Positions 25,801 through 33,318 of a stretch of DNA of 46,342 bases are shown one piece after another (position 1 is the stretch's first letter; each line of letters starts with the position of its first letter). This DNA is from Chitinophagaceae bacterium. GTDB lineage: Bacteria > Bacteroidota > Bacteroidia > Chitinophagales > Chitinophagaceae. Location of the stretch: the NCBI GenBank assembly GCA_019752295.1, contig JAIEMK010000055.1:1-46342 (forward strand), in the 5' to 3' direction. Under the pieces are notes generated by a model. It saw only the letters and a list, made by a program, of their open reading frames with translations, searched no databases and was not told where the DNA came from. Position numbers and translations under genes: made by a program.

Positions 25801-26013
25801 TTTGGATATGATATATCACAGGAATTAGTTCGCAAACTTAAAATTGGAGGACTGCGGTTTTCGATATTTGCACGTAACTTATTCTATGTAGCGCCTAATG
25901 CTTTCTTTGATCCTGAGGTTAATACACAGGGTGCTGGAAACATCAGGGGTCTGGAATTACAAAGTGCCCCCAATGCAAGAACAATTGGTGCAAATCTGAA
26001 ACTAACCTTCTAA
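22885..26013 (+). CDS. SusC/RagA-family TonB-dependent outer-membrane receptor
   Basis: The 1042-aa protein has a signal peptide (cleavage after LMAQ, residue 21). A CarboxypepD_reg-like beta domain (TLTGKVTDAKDGTPLASASV) spans about 22-105, and a plug with LFVIDGVPI and MKGPAASVLYGSRAASGAII about 110-250. The rest is a 22-strand barrel ending in an aromatic phenylalanine (ANLKLTF) suited to BAM recognition. It imports glycan- or peptide-type nutrients with the SusD-like lipoprotein encoded 19 nt downstream. There is no N-terminal secretin/STN or FecR-linked extension, so a sigma/anti-sigma circuit is not indicated. No enzyme gene adjoins, so substrate type cannot be deduced. ATG 22885 is used; a TTG two codons earlier is not credible. 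Confidence 0.95.
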   Translation: MRKLFALTIFVMLSASQLMAQSRTLTGKVTDAKDGTPLASASVLSQDGKYGTKTDANGAFTISIPASVKALVISTVGFTNQTLNIGSSSSYSILLKREDVALTEVVVTSLGITKEKRAINYSTQTLKSAEIADRGEVNVVNALQGKIAGVSITGASGSAGASTNINIRGITSFTGNNQPLFVIDGVPISNDVDRTNGGPLGTLGDNQPANRAMDIDINNIETINVMKGPAASVLYGSRAASGAIIITTKKGGKAGGGAQVILNSAYSAQTVTGLPELQNKYGQGVNGTFNPISTSSWGPAFGSTPSVANGLLIGGVAQAYNPYPNNIRDFYQTGTILDNSLTINGGDAKQNYTFSLSNLNQTGILPNTGVNRTSVKFGANTVLRDKIRLGGSMTVTNTLQDGILGGNGNSSLGILSGIARNIDLTSYRVNGTYKNPDGSNNWLIPNQDNPYFDAYEDPLKSNLYRFIGNINVGYDITSWLTVAYRLGADIYTDRRKQIFAVTSARVPGGQVVENTISRSEINGDLTLTAKKDHFLFDKLNFSALLGQNLNQRLFQNVYLQGDNLAFPGFYNISNATVLTNGSGEATTKQRLIGYYAQASFNYDNYLFVELTGRADRSSTLPEINNTYFYPSVTTGFVFTDAFKINSNILSYGKLRASYAKVGRDAGPYLLANTYASWGFGNNVANFNFPLGTTAGFGVSSRIAPVTLSPEFTSSIEFGINLGFFKNRVTVDAAYYDADSKDQIINVAIPSSTGYSTKTTNVGEMTNKGVELLLNVAIIKNRNFSWDVSANYTKNVNKVVSIAPGVDNFGIPGSAFIGSIPSIKVGYPYGVIIGGVIPKSPVNGQRLINPATGVFQPSVAGQVLSDPNADYKIGLTNNFKYKNYSLGFTFDFTKGGQILSFTAATYKSRGIWAPTAEDRDKPRILPGEILDATGKYIPNNIQIPAQTYWQTLGGLQSEFNVYDATVFRMRELSFGYDISQELVRKLKIGGLRFSIFARNLFYVAPNAFFDPEVNTQGAGNIRGLELQSAPNARTIGANLKLTF

Positions 26014-26032
26014 TTCGTTTAAAATATTTAGT

Positions 26033-27481
26033 ATGAAAAAATTATTGATAATCGTTTTAGCACTCAGCGTTTTTACTACTTCGTGTAAGAAATACCTGGA
26101 TGTTAACAATTCTCCCAACAACCCACTTGCGGTTCCTCCGAGCACTATTTTACCAACTGCTACTATCGCTATGGCTTTTGCAAATAGTAACGATCTGAAC
26201 CGTGTTACATCTGCAATATCACAGCATATCGCAGGTGTAGCAAACCAAACTGCTGCGTACGATGTGTACCTGTTGGATGGTTCTTTTGATAATCAGTGGA
26301 ATTCAGAGATTTATGTAGGTGCTATTAATAACCTGCAAATCCTCATCAATCAGTATGGCACAACAAGTCCGGCCTATTCTGGAATTGCAAAACTGGAAAT
26401 GGCATATACCTTTTCAATGGCAACCGACCTTTGGGGCGATGTTCCTTACTCGCAAGCAGGTCAGGGTTTAAAATTCGAGCAGCCTCGCTTTGATAAAGTT
26501 GCCGATATCTATCAGGGTAACGCTTCTTTGGGAATCACCAGTTTATTTGATCTGGTAAAAAGCGGATTGGCAGATTTGGATAAGCCTAGTCTTCTAAAAC
26601 CGGGTAAAGATGATTTGATTTATAAAGGCGATTTAACCAAATGGAAAAGAATGGGTAATTCGCTGTTGCTAAAATTCGCGATTCATATTTCTAATGTGGC
26701 TCCCGATCTTGCAAAAACTATTTTTACGCAAGTAACAACCGGCAACAATTATATCAACTCTAACACGCTTGATTTTGAAGTTCCATTCGGCGTATCAACC
26801 GGTAACCAAAATCCAATCTATTCATTTAACTATGTAAATAGAAATGGTGATCAGCAAATGAGCGCACGATTATTGACACTTTCAAGAAGCCTGAATGATA
26901 CTGTACGTTTGAGTAAATTCTTCACGAAGCCAAACGGTATTTTTACGGGTTACGATAATGGTTCAACTGCAGTGCCGCTTACCATCTCTGCCAGATCTCA
27001 ATATAATACCTATCTGGTAGGAGTTAGTGGTGAAGCACCCATCAGATTGCTCACCAATTTCCAGTCGTATTTCAATATTGCAGAAGGATCATTATTATTT
27101 GGATTGGGTACTCCTGCCGCACAAGCTGCTTATCAGGCCGGCATTACTGCCTCCATGTTAAAAGTAGGAATGCTTCAGTCTGAGATTGATAATTATTTTG
27201 CAACAAATCCTTCAGTGGTTACTTTAAGCGGAACGATGGAAGACATGCGTAAGCAGATCATCACACAAAAATATATTGCGTGGATCGGAAACGGTATCGA
27301 AGCATTTAACGATTTCAGAAGAACAGGCTATCCTGTTTTAGCTTTGGCATTAAACGCACAAGGAGATGATCCGAATACCATTCCAACCAGATTGGTATAT
27401 ACTCCTGGTGAGTTGTCAAGGAATCCAAATGCTCCTTCACCAAGACCAAAAACAAACGTAAAACTTTGGTGGGCTAAATAA
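26033..27481 (+). CDS. SusD/RagB-family nutrient-binding outer-membrane lipoprotein
   Basis: The 482-aa protein has a lipoprotein signal (MKKLLIIVLALSVFTTSC, Cys18) followed by KKYLDVNNSPNNP, the usual start of SusD proteins. The helical TPR-like scaffold is visible (MAYTFSMATDLWGDVPYSQA; DLTKWKRMGNSLLLKFAIHI) and the C-terminal region has ITQKYIAWIGNGIEAFNDFRRTGYP, typical of the SusD-like_2 subgroup. It should form the lid on the SusC barrel at the cell surface and bind the ligand. Adjacent, 19 nt after susC and 24 nt before the third lipoprotein gene, it is the middle gene of a three-gene operon. Confidence 0.95.
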   Translation: MKKLLIIVLALSVFTTSCKKYLDVNNSPNNPLAVPPSTILPTATIAMAFANSNDLNRVTSAISQHIAGVANQTAAYDVYLLDGSFDNQWNSEIYVGAINNLQILINQYGTTSPAYSGIAKLEMAYTFSMATDLWGDVPYSQAGQGLKFEQPRFDKVADIYQGNASLGITSLFDLVKSGLADLDKPSLLKPGKDDLIYKGDLTKWKRMGNSLLLKFAIHISNVAPDLAKTIFTQVTTGNNYINSNTLDFEVPFGVSTGNQNPIYSFNYVNRNGDQQMSARLLTLSRSLNDTVRLSKFFTKPNGIFTGYDNGSTAVPLTISARSQYNTYLVGVSGEAPIRLLTNFQSYFNIAEGSLLFGLGTPAAQAAYQAGITASMLKVGMLQSEIDNYFATNPSVVTLSGTMEDMRKQIITQKYIAWIGNGIEAFNDFRRTGYPVLALALNAQGDDPNTIPTRLVYTPGELSRNPNAPSPRPKTNVKLWWAK

Positions 27482-27505
27482 TCATCATACCTAAAAAATA
27501 ATACT

Positions 27506-27988
27506 ATGAATAAATATATTAAACTGCTCTCCGTTATAATAATGGCGTTCACTCTGGGTTCCTGCACCAAGCAGACCATTGGGCCCATGTTGGATCTCAG
27601 ACCAAATATTCCTGTAACGGTTGCTAACGCAGTCGACTACCGACCCGATCCAACAGTAAGTACCTCAAAATCGGCTGGTGGAGCAATTCAAATTGTTTTG
27701 TCGATTCCTACTGGCTTGGGACGCACAATTAAAGAGATCACTAAAGTATCTGCATCAACAAGCTATACATTGGTGCAGGGTACAACAGGTGCCTATAATT
27801 CTGCGGCAATTCCAGGAACAGGAACTACGGCTACTTTTAATACTACTTTGGCCGAATACGTTACAAAAGCTGCCGGTGTAATTCCTGCAGCGAATTCTGA
27901 ATTGGCTAAACGATTCTTCTTTATTGTAACACTCGATGACAATTCAACAATTGTAACAATGCCTACAAGGGTATTGGTGTTGAACTAG
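27506..27988 (+). CDS. Lipoprotein of a SusCD operon, 160 aa
   Basis: A lipoprotein signal ends in the lipobox LGSC (Cys20), followed by TKQTIGPM. The mature part, about 140 residues, looks like a beta-sandwich: AVDYRPDPTVSTSKSAGGAI, IQIVLSIPTGLGRTIKEITKV, AEYVTKAAGVIPAANSE and RFFFIVTLDDNSTIVTMPTRV. Such short surface lipoproteins downstream of SusD often assist ligand capture (SusE/F-like in role), but I recognise no family. It starts 24 nt after SusD and the operon closes with a strong terminator 20 nt beyond its stop. Confidence 0.75.
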   Translation: MNKYIKLLSVIIMAFTLGSCTKQTIGPMLDLRPNIPVTVANAVDYRPDPTVSTSKSAGGAIQIVLSIPTGLGRTIKEITKVSASTSYTLVQGTTGAYNSAAIPGTGTTATFNTTLAEYVTKAAGVIPAANSELAKRFFFIVTLDDNSTIVTMPTRVLVLN

Positions 27989-28008
27989 TCTGGTATCATG
28001 CTAAGGCT

Positions 28009-28043
28009 AAAGAGGCTGCCCAATTCGGCGGCCTCTTTGTTTT
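28009..28043 (+). terminator. Rho-independent terminator of the SusCD operon
   Basis: AAAGAGGCTGCC (28009-28020) pairs with GGCGGCCTCTTT (28027-28038), with one G-T pair, around a 6-nt loop, and is followed by GTTTTA. It lies 20 nt after the third gene's stop and overlaps the start-upstream part of the next frame, which supports the later ATG for that gene. Confidence 0.85.
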
Positions 28044-28087
28044 ATCAACTGCCTAAACTACCTTGGGCACTAATTGTAAATAAGCTG

Positions 28088-28816
28088 ATGCGCCCCTTAA
28101 TCAAAATTCTCACCTTTCTTTTTTTCTATTTTTTTACGACACTATTATCTCCGATTGATTTATCAGCGCAAGCCGAAACGCAGTATAATAAAACATTTCT
28201 TGATACACTCAATGCTATTGCGAATGGTGGCACCATCTCAAGCCATTTCGCAAAACTGTATTACAATACCATTCTTATAACAAACGAGTTTGCAAAAAAA
28301 CAGCCTGAAACAGTAAGGCAATTTGTATTAGGATTAGACTCTGTTTTTATTCCCATTTTTTTTGAGGCACACAGGCAATTTGTAGAATCCAAGCTCATCC
28401 CAAAGAATTGGCAGGCATATTATCAGTATCAGAACGGGAATGTTTTGCAATACCAGTTTATGGGAATGAATGCACATATTAATGGTGACCTTCATTTGGC
28501 GCTGATCGAAAAATTTAGTTACGATACGATTCAAAAATATCAAAGAAATTTACTTTCATTTCAAAAGGTCTTAAATAAAATTGTTGATAGTGTGTACAGC
28601 AACACACATCAGATCAAGAACCTTAAAACCTTCCATATCTTAACGCTTGGAACAGATAAAATGCTGGCGCGCAAAATGGTATGGCATTGGCGTTTACGAC
28701 AAGTTCGACTTGCCTTGTTATTTTATAAAGATCCTGTATCGTATCAAAAAAAAAGAATGAGGGTAGAGAAGCAAATGCGTTACTGGAACCATCGGGTATT
28801 GCGTTATTTTAAATAA
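28088..28816 (+). CDS. DUF5995-like secreted protein, 242 aa
   Basis: ATG 28088 begins a signal peptide (MRPLIKILTFLFFYFFTTLL, cleavage near LSAQA). The central sequence FMGMNAHINGDLHLAL closely fits the motif of DUF5995, an all-helical family of unknown function. The C-terminus is basic with coiled segments. An earlier ATG at 27998 would run the coding region through the SusCD terminator and give a meaningless leader, so the later start is used. Its last 8 bp overlap the end of the convergent isoprenoid-synthase-like gene. Confidence 0.7.
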   Translation: MRPLIKILTFLFFYFFTTLLSPIDLSAQAETQYNKTFLDTLNAIANGGTISSHFAKLYYNTILITNEFAKKQPETVRQFVLGLDSVFIPIFFEAHRQFVESKLIPKNWQAYYQYQNGNVLQYQFMGMNAHINGDLHLALIEKFSYDTIQKYQRNLLSFQKVLNKIVDSVYSNTHQIKNLKTFHILTLGTDKMLARKMVWHWRLRQVRLALLFYKDPVSYQKKRMRVEKQMRYWNHRVLRYFK

Positions 28817-30347
28817 CTTTTTTCTGATTCAGAAGCCATCTTTTAACCAACGCCGCTTTTTTGTAAACCGGAAAATCAAAGTATCCATTCTGTAAAAAAT
28901 ACCGATCTTTTCTGCTGATAGATGCAAAAAAACTTTCGAGCAATTCTTTGTCAAAAAATACAATGTCTACTATAAAAGCATAAACCTGTTCCTCACTAAG
29001 CAGGGCGTCTTTGATGGAGAGTATTTGTTGCTCAAGTATTTCTAGTTTGTTGCTCAACGACAATTGAGCATCGCCAGTTATTTTCTTAAATAAATCGACA
29101 TCGCAATTCGGTGTTTTGTTACTCCATCCAAACCAGTTTTTCTTCCACAAATAACCCGTAATTTTTTTCTGTACCCAGTTTAGTTCCGATTGTACGATAT
29201 GTTTTGCATACTGCATGGAAAGTGCAACAGACGCAGGCATGTACAAACATACCAATAGATGATTTTCCAAGCCTTTATGCTGCTTCATTCCTTCAAGGTT
29301 CTCCTGCAACCAGCACCACTCTTTTTTAAAATAATTTTTTGCAAAATAACAGAGAAAATTCATCTGATAATTGCAATCGAACGACACGTCTTGCATATCA
29401 TCGTAAATCTGCATACTTCTTACCATCGTACTCCAATTCGAAAAAAAAGGCTGGTATTGATTCAGATTTTTACCTAGTAAAACCGCTCTAAGACTCAGTA
29501 AAACCTGAATGATGTCATCGTCTTTTTTCTTTTGATAGTCTAGCAATTCATTGATTCCATAACTCAGATCAAATTTGGCAATATCCATTTTATAGGTATC
29601 AAAACATTTATTGCAAACCGAGCAAATTAAAACTGCTGCTTCAACGCCTGTTTCTTTTGAAAGCTTATTTAAATGCAAGTTCATCTCGGTGAGTAAAAAC
29701 AATAGATGATCATAGAAGTCGTTGTAGTTGATTCCGTATTTCTGATTTCTGGTTTTCAAAATCTCATCTGGCAAAACTGTTCTAATATCAAACTCATAAT
29801 ATAATTCAAGCCGACCCTCATGTACTCGATACTGTAACGAAAAATCAATCTGCTCGCTATTTAAGATCGATTGTATATTTTCTTTTCCAAATTCAATTGC
29901 AATCCCATCAATGAACTCATCTCCAAAAAGTATTGCAAGACAAACCAGATTTGCCAAATGTGATTTGTTCTGCAGCACTTGAAAAGTAGTTAGACCAAAT
30001 AAAACCGTGTCGTAAGCAAAGGAACCTTTTTCTATATTACTTCTTACGGATTGCAACTCTTCAAATTGTAGAATATAATTAAGCCTTTTATTTCTGCGAA
30101 TAATTTTACGCATCAATATGCCGCTGCTAAATGCGGGAAGTATCCCAAAAATAAACCCCGCAAAGTTTTTTAATTCTTTTAAAATATTGGGAGTAAAAAA
30201 CAGATCCTGTTCTGCATTTATTGCCAGTAAATTTAAAATCCATTCGCGCTCCAACATTTCTTTTTGCTCAACCGGATGCATTGATGATACGGCATAGGAA
30301 GCACTGTTGGCTGATGGGCTTTGCAGAATTTGTGCGGATCTGTTCAT
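28809..30347 (-). CDS. Unassigned helical protein with class I isoprenoid-synthase-like Asp motifs, 512 aa
   Basis: The protein is almost entirely helical with no signal peptide. Two aspartate-rich sites stand out: GDEFIDG (Asp143, Asp147) and YDDMQD (Asp316, Asp317, Asp320), the latter a perfect DDxxD. Two such motifs about 170 residues apart are the Mg2+-diphosphate binding layout of class I isoprenoid synthases and terpene cyclases. I recall Bacteroidota proteins of about 500 residues annotated as class 1 isoprenoid biosynthesis enzymes, and this may be one. The N-terminal membrane-proximal stretch (FAGFIFGILPAFSSGIL) suggests membrane association. No terpenoid or carotenoid genes adjoin. 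Confidence is in the open reading frame; the function is tentative. Confidence 0.75.
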   Translation of the reverse strand: MNRSAQILQSPSANSASYAVSSMHPVEQKEMLEREWILNLLAINAEQDLFFTPNILKELKNFAGFIFGILPAFSSGILMRKIIRRNKRLNYILQFEELQSVRSNIEKGSFAYDTVLFGLTTFQVLQNKSHLANLVCLAILFGDEFIDGIAIEFGKENIQSILNSEQIDFSLQYRVHEGRLELYYEFDIRTVLPDEILKTRNQKYGINYNDFYDHLLFLLTEMNLHLNKLSKETGVEAAVLICSVCNKCFDTYKMDIAKFDLSYGINELLDYQKKKDDDIIQVLLSLRAVLLGKNLNQYQPFFSNWSTMVRSMQIYDDMQDVSFDCNYQMNFLCYFAKNYFKKEWCWLQENLEGMKQHKGLENHLLVCLYMPASVALSMQYAKHIVQSELNWVQKKITGYLWKKNWFGWSNKTPNCDVDLFKKITGDAQLSLSNKLEILEQQILSIKDALLSEEQVYAFIVDIVFFDKELLESFFASISRKDRYFLQNGYFDFPVYKKAALVKRWLLNQKKVI

Positions 30348-30394
30348 TGGCGGGTTTTACTGTATGGGAAAGTACTGGAACTTTATTCCTGTAT

Positions 30395-30414
30395 AATACC
30401 CTTTGGCGGGTATT
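30395..30414. promoter_or_regulatory. Inverted repeat AATACCC/GGGTATT upstream of the Asp-motif gene
   Basis: A perfect 7-bp inverted repeat with a 6-nt loop lies 48-67 nt before the ATG at 30347. It could be an operator for that gene; there is no clear TAnnTTTG box nearby. Confidence 0.35.
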
Positions 30415-30453
30415 TTGGATGAATAATTTTGTTTAAGCTACATGACCCATTAA

Positions 30454-30481
30454 AAAAGCTACTTCAAATGAAATAGCTTTT
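30454..30481 (-). terminator. Stem-loop after the TlpA gene
   Basis: AAAAGCTA (30454-30461) pairs with TAGCTTTT (30474-30481), with an inner TTC/GAA extension. It lies 34 nt past the stop of the TlpA gene (30515) on the minus strand and is flanked by A/T runs. Confidence 0.65.
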
Positions 30482-30514
30482 AAAAGATTGGATAGTGGGA
30501 TCCGCCGTTTATGC

Positions 30515-31645
30515 TTATTTTAGTAAGGCTGTTAATTTTCTCTCAAGCTCCGGTCCTCTTAATCCACTTGCTACTATCTTGCCTTGTGGATCAATCAACA
30601 CATTAAAAGGAATTGCATCAAACTGGTATAAACCGGTTAATGGACTTTCCCATTTTTTTAGATCACTTACATGTGTCCATACCAAATTATCTGCTTTTAT
30701 CGCATCAAGCCATTCGCTTTTTTCGCTATCCAGTGACACTCCTAGAACAGTAAAGTTTTTATCCTTAAATTTTTGATAAGCAGCAAGCACAGAAGGATTT
30801 TCTTTTCTGCAAGGGCCGCACCAACTGGCCCAAAAATCAACCAATACATATTTGCCTTTAAAGCTGCTTAACTGTACTGTTTTTCCGTTTACATCCGGTA
30901 AACTTATCTCGGGTGCCTGCTTATTCAGTAAAGGATATGCGGCTGGAGTAGCTGAATTGGCGGCTTGTACAGTAAGAACCGATTTTAGTTTAGCAAGCCC
31001 GCTGTGTTCCTTAAATGCATCAGCCGATAGTATTGCCAAAGCTTTTAGGTCTTCGGGTTGCATGGTTCTGCTTGCTAAACCTATTGCATAATACCTAACC
31101 GCCGGACTAGGAGATTTCTTGATAAAGTCGCTGATAAAACTATTTACCGATTTCACCTGCTCGTCTCTTTTTAAACGGATAACGGTTAATAAACTATCCG
31201 ATGCATTTTGTTTTTGAAGACTATCTAATTCACTAAATGTTTGATACAGTGCAGAGTCCTGTGCATGATATTTTTCCATCAACTCGTGTAAAGAAGCGGT
31301 AGCAGGAGAGCTTTCAACTTCATATTGTCTGAAGTGCTGCATGTCGATCTTTAAGCGAATGCCCTTGGCGTCGTTAACAACTAATATGGCAGGTCCTTTT
31401 TCCAGTTGAAGTCGGTACAAGCCCTCTTCTTTACCCAGTGCACGCAATTCAAACAGGCCTGTTTTTTTTAGGCTTGCAGAGTCAAGTGTAACAGGCTGTT
31501 CACCGGCAAAGGGAATTTCCTGAAGGAAGATCATTTGTTCGGGGGCGTTTAAAACTTTTCCACTTACTACGAATGCGCCGTGCTTTTTTTCTGCACAGGA
31601 AACTAGTATGGTAACTGATAAAAATAGCCAAAGAATTTTTTTCAT
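30515..31645 (-). CDS. DUF4369-TlpA thiol-disulfide lipoprotein
   Basis: The 376-aa lipoprotein (MKKILWLFLSVTILVSC, Cys17) has an N-terminal DUF4369 beta domain (about 25-130: VVSGKVLNAPEQMIFLQEI), a helical linker with SLQKQN, and a C-terminal TlpA/ResA-like thioredoxin domain (about 235-376) with FWASWCGPC and the cis-Pro segment FDAIPFNVLID. The typical function is reduction of disulfides in exported proteins or cytochromes. It lies 43 nt after gatB on the same strand and may be read with it, but the functions are unrelated. A terminator lies just after it. Length and order are standard for Bacteroidota. Confidence 0.92.
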   Translation of the reverse strand: MKKILWLFLSVTILVSCAEKKHGAFVVSGKVLNAPEQMIFLQEIPFAGEQPVTLDSASLKKTGLFELRALGKEEGLYRLQLEKGPAILVVNDAKGIRLKIDMQHFRQYEVESSPATASLHELMEKYHAQDSALYQTFSELDSLQKQNASDSLLTVIRLKRDEQVKSVNSFISDFIKKSPSPAVRYYAIGLASRTMQPEDLKALAILSADAFKEHSGLAKLKSVLTVQAANSATPAAYPLLNKQAPEISLPDVNGKTVQLSSFKGKYVLVDFWASWCGPCRKENPSVLAAYQKFKDKNFTVLGVSLDSEKSEWLDAIKADNLVWTHVSDLKKWESPLTGLYQFDAIPFNVLIDPQGKIVASGLRGPELERKLTALLK

Positions 31646-31688
31646 AGTGCTGATATTTGCCCCGATTGTTATACGCGGGATTGCTTGT

Positions 31689-33140
31689 TTATTTTTGTAA
31701 TGCTTCTTCCAGTAATGTAGTAACCAATTTTGGATCTGCTTTGCCTTTACTCAATTTCTTTACTTCGCCCACAAATAATCCGATCAATCCTTTTTTGCCT
31801 TTTTTATATTCAGCCACTTTGTCCGGCATTTTAGCAACTACCTCTTCTATCCATTTTGCTAATTCATTGCTATCACTTACCTGCAAAAGATTCATCGACT
31901 CGGCAATTTGCAATGCAGATAGCTCTGAGGATTCAACTAGTGCCGGTAGTATTTTTGATGACGCAATTGAGAAGTTAACCTTACCCTCTTCTACCAGTTT
32001 TAACAATCCTGCTAATTTTTCAGGTAGCAGTTTGAATTCTTCAATATGTTGATGGTGTTCGTGCAGAAATTGTCTTATCGGGCCCAGAATCCAGTTGGCT
32101 ACTGCTTTATAATGACTTGTAAAAGCAATTACAGATTCAAAATATTGGGCAGTTGCCAGCTCATCACAAAGTTGATGCGCATCATAATCACTCAAGCCAT
32201 ACAGTTCACTGTATTTAGCTGTCAGTGCATTGGGGAGCGTGGGTAATTCTGCTTCAATGTTTTTGATATAAGCATCTGTTAAATGAAATGGAGCCAGATC
32301 CGGATCTGGAAAATACCGATAGTCGTTTGCTTCTTCTTTATCTCTTATTGCAAAAGTAGTATCGTTCGAAGCATCAAAACTCCTGGTCTGTTGTTGAACG
32401 ACTTTACCCTCATCCAATAATGCTGCAAGTCTTTCAACTTCAAATTCAATTGCTTTTTTTACGTTTCTAATACTGTTCAAATTTTTTACTTCAACCCTTG
32501 TGCCCAGTTTTTTTGTTCCCTTTGGGCGAAGCGAAATGTTTGCATCGCAGCGTAAACTGCCTTCTTCCATATTGCCATCACAAATGCCTAACCACCTAAC
32601 CAGTTTTCTGATTTCTGTTACGTAATGCCAGGCTTCGTCGGCCGAAAAAATATCCGGTTCAGTAACTATTTCAATCAGTGGAGTGCCTGCGCGATTTAAA
32701 TCGATGCAAGTAAAATCTTCATCCAGATCGTGTATGCTTTTGCCGGCATCTTCTTCCAAATGAATTCTATTCAATTGTACATTTCGGTAACTGCCGTCAT
32801 CCGATTTAACACGAACCAATCCGCCTTTGCAAATTGGCGTGGTATGTTGAGATATCTGATACCCTTTTGGAAGATCGGGATAGAAATAGTTTTTTCTTGC
32901 AAAATAATTGTCCTTCTCAATTTCGCAGGAGCAGGCCAATCCCATTTTGATGGCATAAGCAACCGCTTTTTTATTGGTCTTGGGAAGGGTTCCGGGGTGT
33001 CCTAATGTAACCGGACTAACATGGGTATTGGGCTCAGCACCGAACGAAGTACTGTCGCCACAAAATAGTTTACTGGATGTAGCTAACTGGGCGTGCACTT
33101 CAAGGCCAATCACCACTTCGTATTTATCGTTCCATGACAT
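31689..33140 (-). CDS. gatB: Aspartyl/glutamyl-tRNA(Asn/Gln) amidotransferase subunit B
   Basis: The 483-aa protein begins MSWNDKYEVVIGLEVHAQLA and carries the GatB/E cradle with YFYPDLPKGYQISQ and RHPDlike elements EIVTEPDIFSADEAW and GSLRCDANISLRP; the C-terminal tail is the YqeY-like helical domain ending in LEEALQK. It binds misacylated Glu-tRNA(Gln) or Asp-tRNA(Asn) and phosphorylates the acyl group before amidation with GatA and GatC, neither encoded here. ATG 33140 is chosen over a TTG three codons earlier. A TATTTTTG -7 box ends 6 nt before the ATG, so the message may be leaderless. Confidence 0.95.
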   Translation of the reverse strand: MSWNDKYEVVIGLEVHAQLATSSKLFCGDSTSFGAEPNTHVSPVTLGHPGTLPKTNKKAVAYAIKMGLACSCEIEKDNYFARKNYFYPDLPKGYQISQHTTPICKGGLVRVKSDDGSYRNVQLNRIHLEEDAGKSIHDLDEDFTCIDLNRAGTPLIEIVTEPDIFSADEAWHYVTEIRKLVRWLGICDGNMEEGSLRCDANISLRPKGTKKLGTRVEVKNLNSIRNVKKAIEFEVERLAALLDEGKVVQQQTRSFDASNDTTFAIRDKEEANDYRYFPDPDLAPFHLTDAYIKNIEAELPTLPNALTAKYSELYGLSDYDAHQLCDELATAQYFESVIAFTSHYKAVANWILGPIRQFLHEHHQHIEEFKLLPEKLAGLLKLVEEGKVNFSIASSKILPALVESSELSALQIAESMNLLQVSDSNELAKWIEEVVAKMPDKVAEYKKGKKGLIGLFVGEVKKLSKGKADPKLVTTLLEEALQK

Positions 33141-33146
33141 AGGCTG

Positions 33147-33154
33147 CAAAAATA
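33147..33154 (-). promoter_or_regulatory. -7 box TATTTTTG directly before gatB
   Basis: It fits TAnnTTTG on the minus strand and ends 6 nt before the gatB ATG, which puts the expected transcription start at or near the A of the start codon. No -33 match is visible. Confidence 0.4.
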
Positions 33155-33264
33155 ACTCTCCTGCCCCAGAACTGAACCGGATTCGGATGAATTATCTGAA
33201 AATCATTCCGGCTTTCGATAGGAGGGCTGTAAAACCTGTATTAGAAGCAGTTTCGGCAATAAGA

Positions 33265-33288
33265 AACCACGCCAGGAATAGCGTGGTT
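33265..33288 (-). terminator. Terminator of the PDZ-protein gene
   Basis: AACCACGC (33265-33272) pairs with GCGTGGTT (33281-33288) around an 8-nt loop and is followed on the minus strand by TTCTTATTG. It lies about 30 nt past the PDZ gene stop at 33319 and in front of the gatB promoter region. Confidence 0.7.
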
Positions 33289-33318
33289 GACTAAACATGA
33301 GAAAAAAGAGACAGGTAA

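Noticed and set aside
27998..28087. Longer N-terminus for the DUF5995-like gene
   Set aside because: The extension spans the strong SusCD terminator, and the later ATG directly begins a signal peptide.
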